Source: Hemerocallis citrina (taxonomy: Eukaryota; Streptophyta; Magnoliopsida; Asparagales; Asphodelaceae). Taken from it: a DNA stretch of 64,000 nucleotides. The notes under the pieces are model-generated. The model worked only from the letters and a program-made list of their open reading frames with translations. It had not been told where the DNA came from and did not search any database. A program made the translations under genes and the position numbers. Shown here piece by piece: positions 38,508 to 49,041 of the stretch (the stretch's first letter is position 1; every line of letters begins with the position of its first letter). The stretch lies in contig CM030367.1 of NCBI GenBank assembly GCA_017893485.1, positions 143,395,767 through 143,459,766 on the forward strand, written 5' to 3'.

Positions 38508-38527
38508 TGGCGATTTGGAGAAGAGGA

Positions 38528-38546
38528 GGGGGGGGGGGGGGGGGGG
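38528..38546 (+). repeat. Poly-G run (19 bp) in the PRP38 5' leader
   Basis: On the gene's strand this is a C run between the upstream in-frame ATG (38627) and the family start (38507). It encodes six prolines in the possible N-terminal extension. Any length change not divisible by three would throw the upstream ATG out of frame with PRP38. Confidence 0.85.
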
Positions 38547-38551
38547 TGTTA

Positions 38552-38572
38552 AAACCCTAACCCTAACCCTAA
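38552..38572 (-). promoter_or_regulatory. Telo-box cluster in the PRP38 leader
   Basis: The plus strand reads three overlapping AACCCTAA units. Telo-boxes (AAACCCTAA) are frequent near the 5' end of plant genes for translation and RNA processing, where they work with site II elements. This fits a housekeeping splicing gene. Confidence 0.65.
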
Positions 38573-38660
38573 TTTGGAGAATAGGGTTTGGAAGGGAAGA
38601 GGAATGGATTGGTTCGGGTTTTTTCATTTCCGGTGTCGGTCATGAGATTAATTAAGTTTT

Positions 38661-38691
38661 GGGCCGGTCTGGGCTGGGCCTGGTATTTATA
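38661..38691 (-). promoter_or_regulatory. PRP38 core promoter: TATA box and GGCCCA elements
   Basis: On the minus strand CTATAAATA (TATA at 38684-38691) is followed by GGCCCAGCCCAGACCGGCCC. This contains GGCCCA, the complement of the site II core TGGGCC bound by TCP factors. With a TATA-to-start spacing near 30 bp, transcription would begin about 38655, giving a leader of roughly 150 nt before the family ATG. Placement is inferred from motifs only. Confidence 0.6.
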
Positions 38692-38699
38692 GAAGGTTA

Positions 38700-39649
38700 T
38701 GAGTTTTAAGTGTGTGTGCATATATCTCTTATCTCTTATCTCTTATCTCTAATCTCTAATTCTCTAATATTATAATGGAAAAAGTTTTAGTATTATTTGT
38801 CAATCTTTCAAGGTGTGTGACACACAGCTCTAATCTCTAATCTCTAATATTATAATAGGAGAAGGCCTTAGTATCATTTGTCATTCTACCAACATGTGCA
38901 ATATACGTACATAACTAATATAAATGAAGTTTTCGGTTCAAATTCTCTCTACGTCAGAGTTTTTATTTTTATTTTTTTTGAAATTATTAGAACGTGCATC
39001 GCATGTGTAAATTACTAGTATATAAATAATATGAAAGAAGTTTCAGATTTGATTTCTCACAACGTCAAATTTTTTTATTTAAGAAAAATAAAAAATTCAG
39101 ACGTACATTGTCGGTGCATAACTAATATAAAAGATTTCTCAGATTCAATACCAGATTACGTCGAAATTTTTACTATGAAAAATATATTAATTTATTAAGA
39201 CATGGTAAATTACTAGTATAACTAATTCGTATATAACACAAATTTGGCTTAATAATCGATAGTTAACAATTAAAAAAAAGAACCTTAATTTGGAGGTTTA
39301 ATTTTTTGATGTGTCAAGGTATATGCAAGATATGTCATGATTTATGCTCATTAACTTCTACCAATTACAAGATAAGAGATACACTACCGATTATCATAAA
39401 TTGTGTCGTGTATATGTAGATTCACAAATATATCTATCCCAAACATATTATCTAAATATTACCACAAAAATAAACTCAAACACACTTTATCTCATGGGGG
39501 TAACTGGAGCACGATGATCTCTTACATTCTGTTGATTTTTCTTGTAGGACTGCCATAGTTTGTAATCTCAGTTATTTTTTTATATTTTATATATTTATAA
39601 TCCATTGTAATCTCAGCTTGTTCATAAGTAAAATTATAATTTTGATCAC
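38700..39649. other. Intergenic DNA with Helitron-like ends
   Basis: There is no gene. TCTCTTATC/TCTCTAATC repeats at 38726-38768 and 38830-38850 introduce two related copies of TCTCTAATATTATAAT followed by GGA-GAAG/TTAGTA sequence. At 38992-39018 ACGTGCATCGCATGT is followed by ACTAG and T, which resembles a Helitron 3' hairpin with a CTAG end. A similar GGTAAATTACTAGTAT occurs at about 39205-39220. 39645-39649 (ATCAC) would be the target duplication of the Tat element to the right. Confidence 0.45.
38726..39018 (+). mobile_element. Possible small non-autonomous Helitron(s)
   Basis: The stretch has a TC-rich start after A and a 3' palindrome ACGTGCATCGCATGT about 12 bp before CTAG-T, the expected layout for plant Helitrons (5' TC, 3' hairpin then CTRR, insertion at A-T). 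Partial internal duplication suggests two tandem or nested copies. No helicase sequence is present. Boundaries are tentative. Confidence 0.3.
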
Positions 39650-40149
39650 TGATGCGGTTTGTTTTTGGGGGTGGCTGCAACAGGTGTGAGTTCTCTCAAT
39701 TTATAAAGTGGAAGTCGCGGTATTGACTATATGCCCGACTCTTGGCCGAGGAAACGGCTCGGGAGCAAGCAGGAGTGAGGTGGAGGTCGGATGCTCGGCT
39801 CGGATCTGGAGGCTCGGCACGGTCTCGTGTACCTGCACTCGGTCCTAGGAACACCGGGGTTGATCCCGGTGACAGACCCTCCGACGGTCTAGTTAGTTAC
39901 TAAAGAGTAACAGTAGCTAAAGTTTTTAGAGGGGAAAAGATTGATTACCTGGTGAAGGGGAAGAGGGCCTGGTATTTATAGGCAGGGAAAATGGGTCTGG
40001 GAGCCTGCTGGGCTGGGCTGGACCCGTTTGCATATGGGCCCGAAGTGGTAGAGGCCCGTTTGACCCTTGGTTGACCTGATGATCACAAAAGTGTGAATCT
40101 TGAGGGGATCCTGTGGTCCAGGAGAGGCCACGTCATTCATACCATATCA
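39650..40149 (-). repeat. 3' LTR of the left Tat element
   Basis: On the minus strand it runs from TGATATGG to CCGCATCA (500 bp). The purine tract AGTGGGGGCTCC lies just upstream (40150-40161). Its end (ACTCACACCTGTTGCA, CCCAAAAACAAACCGCATCA) closely matches the end of the right Tat LTR at 57305-57353. A TATAAATA box on the minus strand (39973-39980) would be the promoter in the 5' copy. Confidence 0.85.
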
Positions 40150-40479
40150 GGAGCCCCCACTCCTGGAAGGCTGGGTGAGCCAGTCGTGGAGTAGTGGTTT
40201 CGTCTCTAGAGAAAGAGTGGAACGGAGTGTGTGGTGATTGCGGGCTATCGGCTTCCTGGAGAGGCCAATTAGTATAGGATGAAGGGGATCCCCTAGAGGA
40301 GAAGAAGTGCCGAGAGCCTAGTAAACGAGGGTCAGGGGTTGAGCATGGGGTCGGCACCGAGCCCCTAGGTGAATTCGTAAGAAGAGGACGAGGTTCGACG
40401 GCAAGACCGGGGGCCGTGCTCCGTGGCTTGGTCGAAGCCCCCGGGGGGGGGGGGGGGGGAGTTTGGATCGGTTACCGAG

Positions 40480-41395
40480 CCCTGGCTCGCGGTGACATCC
40501 GAGCGTCGAGCCCCAAGCTGTTTAAGAGAAACTTGGAGTGGGACGCGGTGACATCCGAGCGCCGAGCCCCAAGCTGCTGAAGAGAAACTTGGAGGGACTC
40601 GCGGTGACATCCGAGCGTCGAGCCCAAGCTGTTGAAGAGAAACTTGGAGTGGCTCGCGGTGATATCCGAGCGTCGAGCCCAAGCTGGTTGGAAAAGAAAC
40701 TTGGAGTGGCTCGCGGTGACATCCTAGCGTCGAGCCCAAGCTGTTTGAAGAGAAACTTGGAGTGGCTCGCAGTGACATCCGAGCGTTGAGCCCCAAGTCA
40801 TTTAAGAGAAACTTGGAGTGGCTCGCTGTGACATCCGAGCGTCGAGCCCCAAGCTGTTGAAGAGACACTTGGAGTGGCTCGTGGTGGCATCCGAGCGTCG
40901 AGCACCAAGCTATTTTAAGAGAAACTTGGAGTGGCTCACGGTGACATCCGAGCGTCGAGCCCTAAGCTGTTGAAGAGAAACTTGGAGTGGCTCACGGTGA
41001 CATCCAAGCGTCGAGCCCTAAGCTGTTGAAGAGAAACTTGGAGTGGCTCGCGGTGACATCCAAGCGTCGAGCCCCAAGCTGTTTTAAGAGAAACTTGGAG
41101 TGACTCACGGTGACATCCGAGCGTCGAGCCTAAGCTGGTTGGAAAAGCTTGGAGTGGCTTGCGGTGACATCCGAGCATCGAGCCCCAAGCCGTTGAGAGA
41201 AACTTGGCATGACTCGCAGTGACATCGGAGCATCGAGCCCCAAATTGTTTGAGAGAAACTTGGAGTGGCTCGCGGTGACATCCGAGCGTCGAGCCCCAAG
41301 CCGTTGAGAGAAACTTGGCGTGGCTCGTGGTGACATCTAAGCGCCGAGCCCAAGCTGTTGAGAGAAACTTGGCGTGGCTCGCATAGAAAAAAGGT
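40480..41395 (+). repeat. Minisatellite array 1, about 56-bp unit, about 16 copies
   Basis: The unit reads approximately GAGAAACTTGGAGTGGCTCG, CGGTGACATCCGAGCGTCGA and GCCCCAAGCTGTT. Copies vary at a few bases and in length by one to four bases, so frames drift. Long minus-strand open frames across it (40365-40868, 40936-41418) merely reflect the repeat. It lies in the 3' untranslated region of the left Tat element, next to the 3' LTR. A run of 18 G sits just left of it, at about 40442-40459. Confidence 0.88.
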
Positions 41396-41583
41396 GAAGT
41401 ACCCGCGTACCGAGCCACTGCGTTGGTTGACAGAGCCGAGAGTAAAAAGGTATTTTTGCTCTCTAGGCTGACATCATGGGTGTGAGAATCGAAGCGTTTC
41501 AGATCCTAGTGGCCGTTAGATCTTGACGATCAAGATCTAACGACCAGATCTCTTTGCGGAATTTGAGGAGTCCCACCTCCAAT

Positions 41584-41590
41584 TATAAAT
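41584..41590 (+). promoter_or_regulatory. TATA box of the antisense ORF, left Tat element
   Basis: TATAAAT followed by a C-rich stretch lies 142 bp before the ORF start at 41726, on the plus strand, antisense to gag-pol. The right Tat element has TATAAAT at almost the same distance from its antisense start. Confidence 0.6.
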
Positions 41591-41725
41591 CCCCCTCCCA
41601 TCACCTCATTTCTTCACTTTGCTCTCATTCTTTTGTCAACAGAAATTTCCTTTCAAGCCGTGGGCGACCATTTTTCGTTGATCTTTAAGTGCTCCGGTGA
41701 AACAGGTTAGTATTTTTGTTTTACA

Positions 41726-44048
41726 ATGTCACGCTCTCAGTCCGGCTCCGAGGCAAGCTCTTCAGGTCGTGCCGAGGAGGAAGTTCACTCGTCTTCGATA
41801 TCTTGGTCTCCGGGTGACTTTCCAGTAAAGGAGGAGGTTCAATCGGTTGTAGGGTTAGGAGACGAGGCTATTGTAGTTTATGACGTGCCTCTTTTATGAG
41901 TTCGTGGACCACAAGGGGACCTTGTTGAGCAGAGCGTGCATGAGGAGGGAGGCTCTGAGGAGGAGTTCGTTGATGAGGAGAATGAGCCCGGGGAAGGAGG
42001 TCCAGAGGAAGAGGAGCAGGTTGAGGAGGACGATGATTAGGAGGGGTCCGAACAAGGGACTGAAGGAGGTAGCGAACATTGCGAGGTCGGACGAACCGCG
42101 GAAGAGATAGAGGAGGAAGAGACAGACCTCCCACCATAGCCCCCCCTTAGCGACCCCTTCTCTTGATTGGAAGCCTCGCCCCCGAAGGAGGAAAAGAAAG
42201 TGGATACGGCCTGACAGTCCGGCCGAGAAGGACAAATATGAATATGACTCCGGGTTCAAGTACCCCCCCCTCTTTCCAACAAAAACCCAGAGTCGATTAG
42301 GATGTACCCTGACGACATGGAGGGTCTTCTTGCATATACTTCACCGCTGCGGGATGAAGGGCCGGTCCATGATCAAGATGGACAGCGTGAAGTGCGTCTT
42401 GAAGAGGGACTACTTGCCTATCTTGAGGGCGGCCTACTTCATTCCGAAGGAATTCGAGCTATTTGTGCCGAACCCAGGCATCTGCCCGACTACTGCGCTA
42501 GAGTCGAGCTTCTGTATGTTCCCTGAGGACGCTTTTGTCTCGGGGTTGAGACTTTCGCTGCACCCGTTCATCAAGAGGGTGCTAAACTGGGGGGGAGCTG
42601 AGCCCCATGCAGAACGGTCCTAACTCGTGGAAACACTTGGTATGTTTTATCTTGAAGTGTCAGGAGAAGGGGATCAAGCCGAGGCTCACATACTGTCGCG
42701 CCATCTTGGGGATGAGCTTGCTCGGGAACCAGGAGGGGATTTTTTACCTCTTGCCACGTCCTTATAAGAGAGAAGGGTGGAAGAAGAAGTATTTCATCGT
42801 CCGGAGTGAGAAACCTTGGAAAATTCCAATGGTTTGGAATTTTGGAAGGCCGAACCACAAGCCCACGAAGAGTAGAGACTTGACCGAAAAGGAGTGGGCG
42901 AAGGTCGATAAGATCGTGGAGGGGCATAGCATCGGTTGGTCTTGCATCACAGAGCTGCATCTCGTCCGAGCTGGACTGAGCCCAGCCAACCCTAGTATGT
43001 TTTTGTTCCCATTTCGTTTTTCTTCCTTCCATCGTGTTAACATTTTTACTTTTTCCCTTTTGTAGAGATGTCTGCCAAGGAGCTCGACAACCGAAATGCC
43101 TTGGTAGCCCTGGCCGCCAAGAAGAGGGCCAATTTGGAAAAGAAGACTGCCTCGGCGGTGGGGACCAGCAAGGCAGCGACCCCAAGGCCAGAGGAGTCGG
43201 CCCCGAAGAGGGCGAAGAAGCACCACCACCATTCGTCGAGGACGACGAGAGATCCGGGGGCAAGCTCCGGCAGCAAAAGGGTTGCCGAGGTCGCGAAGGG
43301 GCCTCTCCCGCCACTTCACCCGAACGCCAAGGAGATGGTGGGTCGGCAGGGCAAGAAGCCGTATGCCCCTGACTGGGGGATCAAGGCAGGGGATACGCTC
43401 CTCGAGGGCCCGGTTGCGGTAGAGGTGGTGGAGCACCTTGCCACGAAGCGGGATCGCATGAACCTGGTGGTAGAGACGGTCGATACGTCTTACATGAGGT
43501 TCGTGCAGGCCCACATCGCGGTAAGTCTTCGTTTTTCGTTTTCGGCTTAGTTTGCAAAGAATTCTTTTAACTTGATTCTCCTTGGCCAGGCGTTGCAGCA
43601 TGCGTAGCACTTTCATAAGTGCCTCGAGAAAGAGATTGTGGTCGAGAAGAAGAACGTCGAGCGCTATCTTCGAGAAGCCACTAAGCTGAAGGACGAGCTG
43701 ACGGTGGCAGAGTCTGCCTGGGCGGTCCTCCAAGCCTACCTGGTCTCGATAACGGAGCATCACGCGAACGAGCTAGCGTACTTCAAGGCGAAGGTCAAGA
43801 AGGAGAGCGAGGAGATCGCGATCACCATGGCGGGCACCCTGATCGCCTCCCAGGACGAGGCCTACAACAAGGCCAAAGAACACATCCTGCAGATCTATCC
43901 GGACCTTCGGCTTGATCATCTCCACTACGGGTGGCAGCTCCCCGAGCTTTTGCTGAAGCCCGGCGGCGGGGACCACGAGGAGCAGGATGACCTTCATCTA
44001 GAGGCCGAGGGTGAACAGGCTGACAAAGAGGTACCGCCCCCCTCCTAA
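41726..44048 (+). pseudogene. Antisense ORF (aORF) of left Tat element, Transposase_28-like, with two introns, disrupted
   Basis: The frame starts MSRSQSGSEASSSG, serine- and acid-rich like its counterpart on the right. The core (42330-42994) has LRAAYFIPKEFELFVPNPGI, FPEDAFVSGLRLSLHPFIKR and NSWKHLVCFILKCQEKGI, which resembles the plant Pfam family 'putative gypsy type transposon' (PF04195). GT-AG introns are seen at 42995-43065 (71 bp, phase 1) and 43522-43590 (69 bp, phase 0). Exon 2 is lysine/histidine-rich (APKRAKKHHHHSS). Exon 3 (43591-44048) is a probable coiled coil with QDEAYNKAKEHILQIYPDLR. Stops at 41896-41898 and at 43606-43608, further stops in 41900-42300, and a frameshift at the G run near 42590 break it. 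Function unknown; it may act in nucleic-acid or Gag handling, but that is a guess. Confidence 0.75.
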
Positions 44049-44049
44049 A

Positions 44050-44840
44050 TAGTAGTCTAGGACTTTCTTTCTTTTTTCTTGTATTCGCCGAACGCGGACT
44101 GGCCACCGCCTTTTGTAACACAATTTTTTTTTGAATTTATAAAAGAAATTTTTTGGCCGATGCTCTATGACTTGTGCTTTTTTGCCTCTTTTGTGACCCG
44201 TTATTTTTCCCGTCTTTTTGATAAACGCATGAGTTCCTCGGTGCCGACGTTGGTTCTGCCGAGGTCTTCTGGGTCCGAGCTGAGCTGGAGGCCACGGAAA
44301 GTGTTCTGGCTCGCCATCTTAAGCAGGCTCGGGATCGAGAGGCCGTAGTGAATTATTTTATGAACAAGTCTAAGGAGCTCAGCCTAGAGGTCGCTCGTCT
44401 GAAGAAGGTCATAGTCGACCGGGACTGTGGGATAGTTCAGACGAACTGGTCAATCTCGGATGCCTTGATCAGGTGATCGGCTTTGGAGTCCTTTCTTTGT
44501 GAGGCTATCGTAGAGAAGGAGTTGGAAACTCGTAGACTGAAGCTCATGCTAGGCACCGGTCTGCTCGAGGAGGGAATCCGCTCGAGGAGGGAAGCAACTT
44601 CGTATTGGGACCTTCTCCCACATTTTACCTGGAAATGGGTCGGTCTGCCGACGCGCAGAGCTCTGTTGTCGGGGCGTCCTTGCTGGCCAGGCTGGCAGAG
44701 CACGCGGAGGATCCTGTGGGAAGTACTGAGTTTGAGTTTTAAGCCGAGAGATGAGCGATTTGTAAAATCTTCATTGTATTGTATGGCCGTTTCTGGCGCT
44801 CTATGAGTAATAAAACTTCGATTTCTTTTTTATTGTGATC
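44050..44840. other. Non-coding 3' region of the left Tat element
   Basis: No gene is supported between the antisense ORF stop and the second repeat array. A plus-strand open frame of 107 codons (44483-44806) and others have the same GC-rich composition as the element but no recognisable motif. 44230-44460 includes coiled-coil-like fragments (ELSLEVARLKKVIVDRD in a mixed frame) similar in style to exon 3 of the antisense ORF, possibly a diverged duplicate of it. Confidence 0.45.
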
Positions 44841-44849
44841 ATTTGTCAA

Positions 44850-45500
44850 GAGTGGCGTGTGGCTTGAGTTCATCGCCGAGCGTTAAGGTCGCAGGGCTTG
44901 AGAAAGCCAAGGCCTTGCTCGAGGTCGATGTCGATCCCCCACACTTGTTCTTGGATAGATAGCGTGAGCATAGCTTGAATTCATCGCCGAGCATTAAGGT
45001 CGCAGGGCTTAAGAAAGCCAAGGCCTTGCCCGAGGTCAATGTCGAGCCCCCACACTTTGAGAAAGCCAGTATGGGTGTAGCTTGAGGTCATCGCCGAGCG
45101 TTAAGGTCCCAGGGCTTGAGAAAGCCAATGCCTTGCTCGAGGTCGATGCCGAGCCCCCGTACCTATTCTCGGATAGATTGCGTGATCGTAGCTTGAGGTC
45201 ATCGCCGAGCATTATGGTCGCAGGGCTTGAGAAAGCCAAGGCCTTGCTCGAGGTTGATGTCGAGCCCCCACACTTTAGAGAAGCTGTTATGAGTGTTGCT
45301 AGAGGTCATCGCCGAGCGTAAAAGTCGTATGGCTTGAAGAAGACAAGGCCTTGCTCGAGGTCGATGCCAAGCCTCCATACCTGTCCTTGGGTAGATAGTA
45401 CGAGTGTAGCTGGAGGTCATCGCCGTGCGCGTAGGCCGTCGTTCTTGAAAAAGCACAGGCCCTGCTCGAGGTCGATGCCGAGCCCCCATATCTTAGAAGT
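44850..45500 (+). repeat. Tandem array 2, about 110-bp unit, about 6 copies
   Basis: Each unit holds TCATCGCCGAGCGTTAAGGT, GGGCTTGAGAAAGCCAAGGC, CTTGCTCGAGGTCGATG and GAGCCCCCA. Copies begin near 44868, 44972, 45082, 45192, 45302 and 45412. The word pair GGCTTGAGAAAGCC is a short inverted repeat in every copy. Confidence 0.85.
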
Positions 45501-45504
45501 GATC

Positions 45505-45694
45505 TTTTGTGGCTCGCGGCTCCATCCGAGCGTCGAGCCCCAAACTTGTAAGAGAAGCTTTTTATGGCTCGCGGTTCCATCCGAGCACCGAGCCCAAAAC
45601 TTATTTTAAGAAAGCTGGCACAAGGCCAAGGCTTGTTTTAAGAAAGCTGGCATGAGGCCAAGGCTTGTTTTAAGAAAGTTGGCACGAGGCCAAA
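45505..45694 (+). repeat. Tandem array 3, about 34-bp unit, split by a solo LTR
   Basis: Copies of GCTTGTTTTAAGAAAGCTGG followed by CA(C/T)(G/A)AGGCCAAG follow two copies of the array-1-like TCGCGG-TTCCATCCGAGC unit. The array is interrupted at 45694 by the solo LTR and resumes at 48933 (CCAAAGCTTGTTTTAAGAAA). Confidence 0.8.
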
Positions 45695-46944
45695 TGTAAC
45701 CCCTGTTTTCATTAATACGTATTTTAAAAGTATTTTTCCGTATTTAAATCCTCAGTATCTTATAACTATTGTTTCTTAATTGATTTTATTATTAAACTAT
45801 TTTATGAAGCCTACTATACAAATTATTCAATTGTTTAATATTTAGCTCAAGCCCAATTGTTTAACTACTTATTATAAGCCCAATTTCGTATTTTGATTTT
45901 ATTATTTATTAATCTGAGCCAAGTTGTTATTATAAGCCCAATTCCATATTTTGATTTTATTATTCATTTATATATTTAATCTGAGCCCAAAGTTTAGCCC
46001 AGTATCATAATTGATTTATTTAAATATTTTGAGCTCATGAACCAAGCCCAAACCCACTAACCCAGAACCCATATAACAGATTTATCATCTACACCTATCC
46101 ATATACAATTCCTTTACTTTTTCCCCTCACTTTGCACAATTCCCGTACTCTAACTTCCCACTTTGCAGATACATGTCTCCCATCACTTCGTAACTGTCCC
46201 ACTCTGTCACCACTTCCCCTCTTTCTCTCCCTTCTGTTTAAAAACTAGATAACCCATCTTCTCTCTCTCCCATCTTCTTTCTCCCGCTCTCACTCCATCC
46301 TCTGATTCCCAAACAAAGAACCCATTCCCTGTCTTCCTCCTTCTCCTCCACCAGTCGCACCGCCCATCAACCTCTCCACTCGCCTCGCTCCTGCGCCTCC
46401 TCCACCGTCGCGCCATTTCCCTCTTCCCTCGAGCGCTTCTCGCTCGAGCACCTGCATCCCCGTCACCCTCTCCGCACGAACCCTCGAAGCCATTCCCGAC
46501 ATCATCATCACCATTGACTGAACCCATCACCGAAGCTCCATCCTTGACTCCTCCGACCTCGAGCACCAGCCTCGCCGAAACAGAACCCACCGCTTGCCTT
46601 CGCCATCCTCCACCAGCACCGCACGCCTCATCTCCACCTCAGCACCGCACACCAGCCGCCGTCTTCACCTCCGCTCGAAGCTCCACCTCCGCCATTGCTG
46701 CTGTTCGTCTGCATCCTCCTCCGAAGCTTCACCGTTGCCAGACCACCATCCTCTCCCCTCGGCAGCCTCCCTGCCTCCTCTTCACCCCCATATAGCAGCA
46801 ATAACAGCTCCAGTCGACTCCCCACTGCTGCCACCGCGCCTCGTAACCCCCTCCCCCTCGCCACTCGTCTCTTTCCTTTCATCCCACAGTCGACCTCTGC
46901 TCGACCCAGTTCTGCTCGTCAATTGCCGCCCACTCTTCCATTGC

Positions 46945-47000
<56 letters not shown>

Positions 47001-47009
47001 TGTGTGTGT

Positions 47010-47080
<71 letters not shown>

Positions 47081-48932
47081 GAGAGGTGAAGAAGACAGGA
47101 TTGGGTTGGAGTTACTGTGTGTTGCTGGGTTGGGGATTATTGATTTGCTGTTTGTGTGTTGTGGTATTTGGTGTTTGTTGGAAGAGGGATTCGATTGTAT
47201 TGGTACTCTTGGGTGTTTACTATTGTTGGTATAGAGAGAGAACTAAATTGCTTGGGTTATTGTGTTGGTGTTTGGTGTTGTTGGGGAGTTTGCTGTTTTG
47301 GAGTTTGTTGAGGGGGTTGTTTTGCTTTTGTTGAGTTACTGTTGCTGTTGTGGAGTTTGCTATTTTGGCGTAGCTGCCACGTATCTTGCACGTGCTTCGC
47401 TATTCGAGATTCTGATCCCGTCATTCCTGTTTTCAGTATCATCGTTGTCGACTAACAGGCAAGTACCCTCTTGTACAACTCGTTTGTTCTTGTACAAGTT
47501 TTCTTTGCAAAATACCGCAAGTATATTTATTCTTGGACTCTAATTTATATTCATCGATCGAATTGAAAACTATTGCTATACATAATCCGTTGATCCCGTA
47601 TTCGTACATGATTGCAAATACTTTATTGTCATATGCACTGCATGAACACGATACACACATATATACTCTTAGAACTATATAGGATGTTGTGCATGAATTG
47701 CTTGTCTTGTTACTAGCTTTAATGTTGATTAAGTTGCATGCATGCCATTGATCACATCATAGTTACATCAACATGTTTTATAAACCCTGAAATATATTTT
47801 TCTGCATTGCATAAGTCTTGATGCTCGATTCTGTCATATTACCTGTTCTTGTTGTTGCATGTAGATGTTTATCGATCCAGTTTTGTTCATGTCACCGTCC
47901 ATGTTATTGTTTGATTAAAATAAAAATAACAAGTCGGGGTATAAGGGAAAAGATTTAGTAGTAGGCAATATAGAAAAGCGTACTCGGACGGGAGCTCGTG
48001 ATTTCCCGATGCAAGTTGCAAGTTTACAAGTTGCAAGTTTGCAAATTATATGTTTATATGTTTCACGCTATAAGTTACACTATGTTCCACATTGCACGTA
48101 TCTTGGTACAAGATATACTTGACATGTTTTTCCGAGTACGTGACCTATATAATCCACCACTAGTCTAAACGTTCACTTGACTGTATGTAGCAACCATGTG
48201 GTATGGGACGCACAAAGTGCTACCTAGGTAGAGTTAATAAAAGACATGAGATTAACACGTACACTTGCATGATCCAATTACATGTTACATGTTCCTGTTG
48301 ACTTGCTTACTTGTTTACATGTTACATGTTCATGTTGACTTGTTTACTTGCTTACTAGTTTACATATTACATGTTCCTTTTGATTTGTTTACTTGTTTCG
48401 TGCATGCCTATTCATGATCATGTTTGCATGTTGTATTTATCCTATTACATGATTCTTGGTTCCTTGCTCTTTTCCCTGCTTCTTGTTTCGTTTTTATACT
48501 TGTCCCGTTAGCTTATACCACTTGTGACCCGTGACTTGTATTAACGGGTATCTTCTTGTTTCTTATCTTTGTAATAATATACTTGCAGACCCAGATGGAG
48601 AGTTACCCGAAGATGTTGCTAAACAAATATTTTAGTCTTGTTTATTTTCATGTTGTTTTAGTTCATGTTTTATTTATGTACTCTTTATTGTAATTTGGGC
48701 ATGTTTGACCCATAACTATGTTTTTATTTCCAGATGTTGGTTATGTCATGTATTATGTCATGTATTATGTCAAGTACTTTTGTTATCCTATTGTGATTTT
48801 ACATGCTTGCGTGGTTGTTATTGTTATCTGTTGTTGAGTTACCTGTACAGCTTATGAATGGTGTATTCACATTATTCGCTGTGCCTCAGTCATGGACTCG
48901 TATTCTCGTATTTTGGGAAGCGGGGCGTGACA
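45695..48932 (+). mobile_element. Solo LTR, long-LTR family, in the left Tat element
   Basis: TGTAACCCCTG to GGGGCGTGACA (3238 bp), flanked by the perfect duplication CCAAA (45690-45694 and 48933-48937). Its end is closely related to that of the solo LTR 24733-27557. It includes a (TC)n tract followed by a long (TG)n tract (46950-47079). Plus-strand frames of up to 246 codons cross that tract and are not credible genes. The middle (46400-46900) is C-rich with many short frames on both strands. Confidence 0.87.
46950..47079 (+). repeat. Compound (TC)n-(TG)n microsatellite
   Basis: About 45 bp of TC dinucleotides, interrupted once by CA, is followed by about 80 bp of TG with one TA interruption. 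It is a likely polymorphic marker locus and lies within a solo LTR. Confidence 0.92.
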
Positions 48933-49041
48933 CCAAAGCTTGTTTTAAGAAAGCTGGCATGATTACATCATATTGACTTTACAAAAAAAGGCACGGCGTG
49001 CCGATTACATCTTATAATTTACATGGGGGTGTCTGCCAAGG

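Noticed and set aside
38552..38572. Telomere-like repeats
   Set aside because: Only three units, placed in a gene leader; this is a telo-box, not a telomere or an interstitial telomeric array.
40365..41418. Long minus-strand open frames of 160-167 codons
   Set aside because: They are read through the 56-bp minisatellite in several frames at once; the repetition of peptides (RRSDVTASHSKF-like) is the repeat, not a protein.
42571..43763. Minus-strand frames of 247 and 333 codons
   Set aside because: They are shadows of the antisense ORF on the plus strand, which has the recognisable motifs and splice sites.
44850..45690. CRISPR-like array
   Set aside because: Units are contiguous tandem repeats without unique spacers, inside a plant retrotransposon.
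46594..47334. 246-codon plus-strand frame
   Set aside because: It crosses a (TC)n-(TG)n microsatellite inside a solo LTR, and another frame is equally open there.
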